NCBI GenBank assembly: GCA_964435775.1
Contig: CAYTAP010000138.1
Span: 1-9,196, forward strand
Direction of reading: 5' to 3'
Length of the DNA: 9,196 nucleotides
DNA from: CAYTAP01 sp964435775
Lineage (GTDB): Bacteria > Planctomycetota > Phycisphaerae > Tepidisphaerales > Tepidisphaeraceae
Part shown: piece after piece, positions 7,444-9,196 of the stretch
How positions within the stretch are numbered: position 1 is the first letter of the stretch
How the letters are laid out: every line of letters begins with the position of its first letter
Notes under the pieces: generated by a model
Database searches by the model: none
The model's input: the letters and a program-made list of their open reading frames with translations, nothing else
Told to the model about the DNA's origin: nothing
Program-made: the position numbers and the translations under genes

Positions 7444-7541
7444 GGCGTCCGCCTGTTTTAAGCCGCTCCGATCCATCCATGGCCACACGCCCACCCGGCA
7501 GGCCAAGGTGGTCCGCGGTGGTCGGCACACAATCCCCATCT

Positions 7542-7570
7542 ATTATCGAACCGTAACGCCAACCGCTGAA
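7542..7570 (-). promoter_or_regulatory. Candidate sigma70-type promoter for the polysaccharide cluster
   Basis: On the minus strand TTCAGC (7565-7570) and GATAAT (7542-7547) are separated by 17 bases. The -10 matches TATAAT at 5 of 6 positions and the -35 matches TTGACA at only 3 of 6. Transcription would start near 7534, leaving a leader of about 90 bases before the ATG at 7443. It is the best match I found in the divergent spacer, but it is weak and untested against the organism's own promoters. Confidence 0.3.
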
Positions 7571-7606
7571 CCCTTATATCCCATGCAAACCCCGCCTGCG
7601 CCGGTT

Positions 7607-7627
7607 CCGTGACATCCAATGACACGG
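7607..7627. promoter_or_regulatory. Operator-like dyad upstream of the coiled-coil gene
   Basis: Half-sites CCGTGACAT and ATGACACGG flank a 3-base centre (CCA). The two halves are reverse complements at 8 of 9 positions, with an A opposite A at the fourth position from the inner end. Length, short centre and position, 12 bases before the ATG at 7640, suit a dimeric repressor site or a small leader hairpin. No regulator is encoded in the window to bind it. A chance dyad is possible. Confidence 0.4.
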
Positions 7628-7639
7628 TAAGATGCCCCC

Positions 7640-8218
7640 ATGCCGACGACCCATAACCCAACCGCGGACCTGATTCTTTACATTATAGCGGGAATCCTGC
7701 TGCTCTATCTGGGATATCGCACCGGCCGGGCGATGGGGACGCTCGCGGCGTCCAAGCTCGTTGCGCAAAAGGAGCAGGACCTCTTCACCACGCAAAAGGG
7801 GTTCAAGACGCTCTATGAACAGGAGCTTAAAACCCTCAAGGCCTCCAAACGCCAGCTCGAGGAACAGGTGCAGGTTCTCACGGATCGCGTTGAAGAATAT
7901 CGCAAAAAGGCGGCCGGTCTCGGCGGGCTCTTCTCATCCGGCGGCAAACGCGCCGATGCGATGTACGCCCTGCTTCTCGAAAATGAATCCCTCGAAGAAG
8001 CGCTCTATTCGCAAAATGAAAAACTCAAACAGGAGCGCACCGACGCACTCAAGGAATCGCTCCGCAACACCGGCTACCGCCGCGTGCTCATGAGTCAATT
8101 GCTCAACGATGACCGGATCAAAGGGTATGTCGCCGAAATCATCGGCGATGATCGCCGCCTGCCATCGGCCGACGCCCACCCCGATGCCAAGGCCCTTCCC
8201 GCTCATCCCAACGATTAA
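7640..8218 (+). CDS. Membrane-anchored coiled-coil protein of unknown function
   Basis: 192 residues. I do not recognise a family. Residues 10-28 (DLILYIIAGILLLYLGYR region) form one transmembrane span with a short N-terminal tail, then positively charged YRTGR, so the bulk is probably cytoplasmic. Residues about 43-92 and 112-142 are rich in Glu, Lys, Gln and Leu with heptad-like spacing (QLEEQVQVLTDRVEEYRKK; LLLENESLEEALYSQNEKL), indicating two coiled-coil helices split by a Gly/Ser-rich hinge (GLGGLFSSGGKR, 93-104). The C-terminus is a flexible Pro/Ala/Asp tail. There is no clear ribosome site; the ATG at 7640 is chosen because the membrane span follows directly. It is followed after 7 bases by the DUF6065-like gene, so they are probably co-transcribed. 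A scaffold or membrane tether is a plausible guess only. Confidence 0.8.
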   Translation: MPTTHNPTADLILYIIAGILLLYLGYRTGRAMGTLAASKLVAQKEQDLFTTQKGFKTLYEQELKTLKASKRQLEEQVQVLTDRVEEYRKKAAGLGGLFSSGGKRADAMYALLLENESLEEALYSQNEKLKQERTDALKESLRNTGYRRVLMSQLLNDDRIKGYVAEIIGDDRRLPSADAHPDAKALPAHPND

Positions 8219-8225
8219 CCCACCC

Positions 8226-8996
8226 ATGATCCACTATTTCAAATTCCGTCAGGACCTTCTGTCGCCGACGCCCGCGAAGGATATTTATGTCAAACGAGGC
8301 GCCGGCAAAGGCTGGCCGGAGGAGTCCCCGCCGATTCGCGCCGCACAAGGCTTCGGCTACGACCTTCCCGCCAACTTCTCCATTGAGTTCACCCGCACCC
8401 GCGCCGGAACCTGGCGGGTTGAACCCGACATCATCATCGAAAGCGACTTCGACTACGCCGGCTCGGAAGATGCCCCCGGCGCGCCTCTCACTCAGCAATA
8501 CGCCTGGTTCTGGGAAAAAGGGCAGAAGCTCCCCCACCCGATCACCGACAACGTGTATGAACAGATCAAAAATCAGGTGAAGCTCAGCACCTATCTATAT
8601 CTCAAGACCGACCCCAACGAGATGCTGATGATCACCGGCATTCCCAACCTCCGCCGCCCCTGGCACGCGATCACCGCGCTGATCGAACCCGATTGGTATC
8701 CAGCCAGCTACCCCTGGCACGCCGTCCTCGACCTCGACCCGAAGGAAAAACGAATCAAGATCGAAAAAGGCGAACCCCTCTGCCGCATCATCCCCCTCCG
8801 GCGCGACACCTACTTCGCCGGCCAGATGACCCCCGCCGCCTTCGACGACTTCTTCGCCCGCGGCCAGCAGTGGCTCACAACCCACGGCAACTTCGAACAC
8901 GAAAACGCATCCGACCAAGCGTCCAGCGGTGCGGTTGACATCACCCGCACCTACGTCAAGCAACAGGCCCGCTCGAAGTTCATTGTGATGGATTGA
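8226..8996 (+). CDS. DUF6065-like protein
   Basis: 256 residues, soluble, with no signal peptide or membrane span. From memory of the family, the layout matches DUF6065, whose function is unknown. It has an N-terminal Pro-rich part with GFGYDLPANFSIEF (42-55) and WFWEKGQKLPHP (94-105). A central LMITGIPNLRRPW (134-146) corresponds to the family's GPPN element, then ALIEPDWYPASYPWHAVL (151-168) corresponds to its E-x-DW segment. KGEPLCRIIPL (181-191) corresponds to its GEP-x-C-x-x-x-P motif. The ATG at 8226 is chosen because MIHYFKF matches the expected beginning and it lies 7 bases after the preceding stop; an in-frame ATG at 8109 would overlap the upstream gene by 110 bases. No Shine-Dalgarno is visible, so coupling to the coiled-coil gene is likely. 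The assignment rests on motif memory, not on a search. Confidence 0.75.
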   Translation: MIHYFKFRQDLLSPTPAKDIYVKRGAGKGWPEESPPIRAAQGFGYDLPANFSIEFTRTRAGTWRVEPDIIIESDFDYAGSEDAPGAPLTQQYAWFWEKGQKLPHPITDNVYEQIKNQVKLSTYLYLKTDPNEMLMITGIPNLRRPWHAITALIEPDWYPASYPWHAVLDLDPKEKRIKIEKGEPLCRIIPLRRDTYFAGQMTPAAFDDFFARGQQWLTTHGNFEHENASDQASSGAVDITRTYVKQQARSKFIVMD

Positions 8997-9025
8997 GAAA
9001 TGTGGTCTTAATGTAGTCGTGCCAA

Positions 9026-9043
9026 GCCGAGCAGAGCCTCGGC
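9026..9043. terminator. Small hairpin between convergent genes (weak terminator candidate)
   Basis: GCCGAG (9026-9031) and CTCGGC (9038-9043) form a perfect 6-base-pair stem around a 6-base loop. It lies 29 bases after the DUF6065-like stop and 26 bases after the hicB-like stop on the opposite strand. Neither side carries a T-run, so intrinsic termination would be weak. A second short palindrome, GCATA-AA-TATGC at 9056-9067, lies beside it. Confidence 0.3.
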
Positions 9044-9069
9044 AAACCTTCAACTGCATAAATATGCCT

Positions 9070-9196
9070 TCATGCAAGGACGACTTGGGACCTCGAACGG
9101 GGCGGCGGGACGTATTCGCCCAATTCACGCAGAACCCGTACATGGCCGTGGATCGCCTCGCGGATGGAGTCAATCGCTTCGTCCGGTGTGCGCCCT
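9070..9196 (-). CDS. HicB-like antitoxin, C-terminal end (partial, enters from right edge)
   Basis: The minus-strand frame that ends at TGA 9070-9072 gives 41 residues: GRTPDEAIDSIREAIHGHV, then RVLRELGEYVPPP and a short polar tail ending VVLA. G-x-T-x-x-E-A-x-x-x-x-x-E-A-I followed by L-x-x-x-GE-x-(V/I)-P-x-P is the conserved C-terminal part of the HicB RNase-H-like antitoxin domain. HicB neutralises the HicA mRNA-cleaving toxin in type II systems. There is no room for a C-terminal DNA-binding domain, so this would be a short HicB with only the RNase-H-like fold. hicA usually precedes hicB, so it would lie beyond base 9196. Stand-alone HicB-like genes also occur, so a complete toxin-antitoxin pair cannot be claimed. 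Confidence 0.75.
   Translation of the reverse strand, partial: GRTPDEAIDSIREAIHGHVRVLRELGEYVPPPRSRSQVVLA

Larger units (their letters stand above)
7444..7639. other. Divergent intergenic spacer (196 bases)
   Basis: This spacer separates the minus-strand polysaccharide cluster from the plus-strand coiled-coil gene and must hold the start signals of both. Visible contents are the weak minus-strand promoter candidate at 7542-7570, an AT-rich CTTATATC patch at 7573-7580 that could serve as a plus-strand -10 but has no convincing -35, and a 21-base dyad at 7607-7627. I see no RNA gene in it. Confidence 0.6.

Noticed and set aside
7444..7539. 32-residue N-terminal extension of the first GT4 from ATG 7539
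   Set aside because: The family fold starts at MRVLHLCAGN (7443), and the extension has no similarity to a signal or known leader. It would also begin within the candidate promoter's early transcribed region.
8109..8225. Upstream in-frame start for the DUF6065-like protein
   Set aside because: It would overlap the coiled-coil gene by 110 bases and add a Pro/Met-rich stretch with no family similarity. ATG 8226 sits 7 bases after the preceding stop.
8595..9173. 192-codon minus-strand open frame opposite the DUF6065-like gene
   Set aside because: It is Gly/Val/Glu-rich antisense of a well-supported plus-strand gene. It also overlaps the hicB-like frame, which has clear family motifs.
1..9196. 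CRISPR array, tRNA, rRNA or insertion sequence
   Set aside because: No regularly spaced direct repeats of CRISPR length, no tRNA cloverleaf or rRNA motif, and no transposase or terminal inverted repeats were seen on reading both strands.

Overview
The window is a GC-rich piece of bacterial chromosome. From about base 7443 down to base 1 it carries a co-directional minus-strand cluster for making and exporting a surface polysaccharide. A divergent plus-strand pair lies at 7640-8996, and the end of a HicB-type antitoxin gene sits at the right edge. The organism cannot be named from sequence alone. Strong G/C preference at third codon positions, few Shine-Dalgarno sequences, a DUF6065-like protein and direct-repeat/dyad spacer DNA of the GTGGGAAGTG type make an environmental Planctomycetota-like bacterium my best guess; this is inference.

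The minus-strand cluster, in transcription order (right to left), is: a GT4 glycosyltransferase (7443-6250); a multi-pass O-antigen polymerase/ligase-like protein (6253-4631); a second GT4 glycosyltransferase (4634-3510); the ABC-2 permease Wzm (3379-2510); the ATPase Wzt with a C-terminal glycan-binding-type domain (2412-1144); a GT2 glycosyltransferase (1147-203); and the start of a zinc-finger SAM methyltransferase (154 to beyond base 1). Three junctions are 4-base ATGA stop/start overlaps, the mark of translational coupling. The exceptions are a 130-base gap before wzm, a 97-base gap filled with an imperfect hairpin repeat before wzt, and a 48-base gap before the methyltransferase. Together the genes suggest an ABC-transporter-dependent polysaccharide pathway: cytoplasmic GTs assemble a lipid-linked glycan, Wzm/Wzt export it, the polymerase/ligase-like protein joins or extends it on the outer face, and the methyltransferase may make a C-methylated sugar.

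The spacer at 7444-7639 separates this cluster from the plus-strand genes. It holds a weak promoter candidate for the cluster and a near-perfect 21-base dyad just before the plus-strand start. The plus-strand pair is a single-pass membrane-anchored coiled-coil protein (7640-8218) and, 7 bases later, a DUF6065-like protein (8226-8996). Neither has a known function. The convergent hicB-like fragment enters from the right at 9196 and stops at 9070.

Points most worth a second look are the GTGGGAAGTG dyad between wzm and wzt, an apparent reading-frame switch in the first 85 codons of the polymerase-like gene, the dyad in the divergent spacer, and the uncharacterised coiled-coil/DUF6065 pair. I see no convincing evidence of a wholly new system. 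The window reads as a polysaccharide export locus with several unexplained details.
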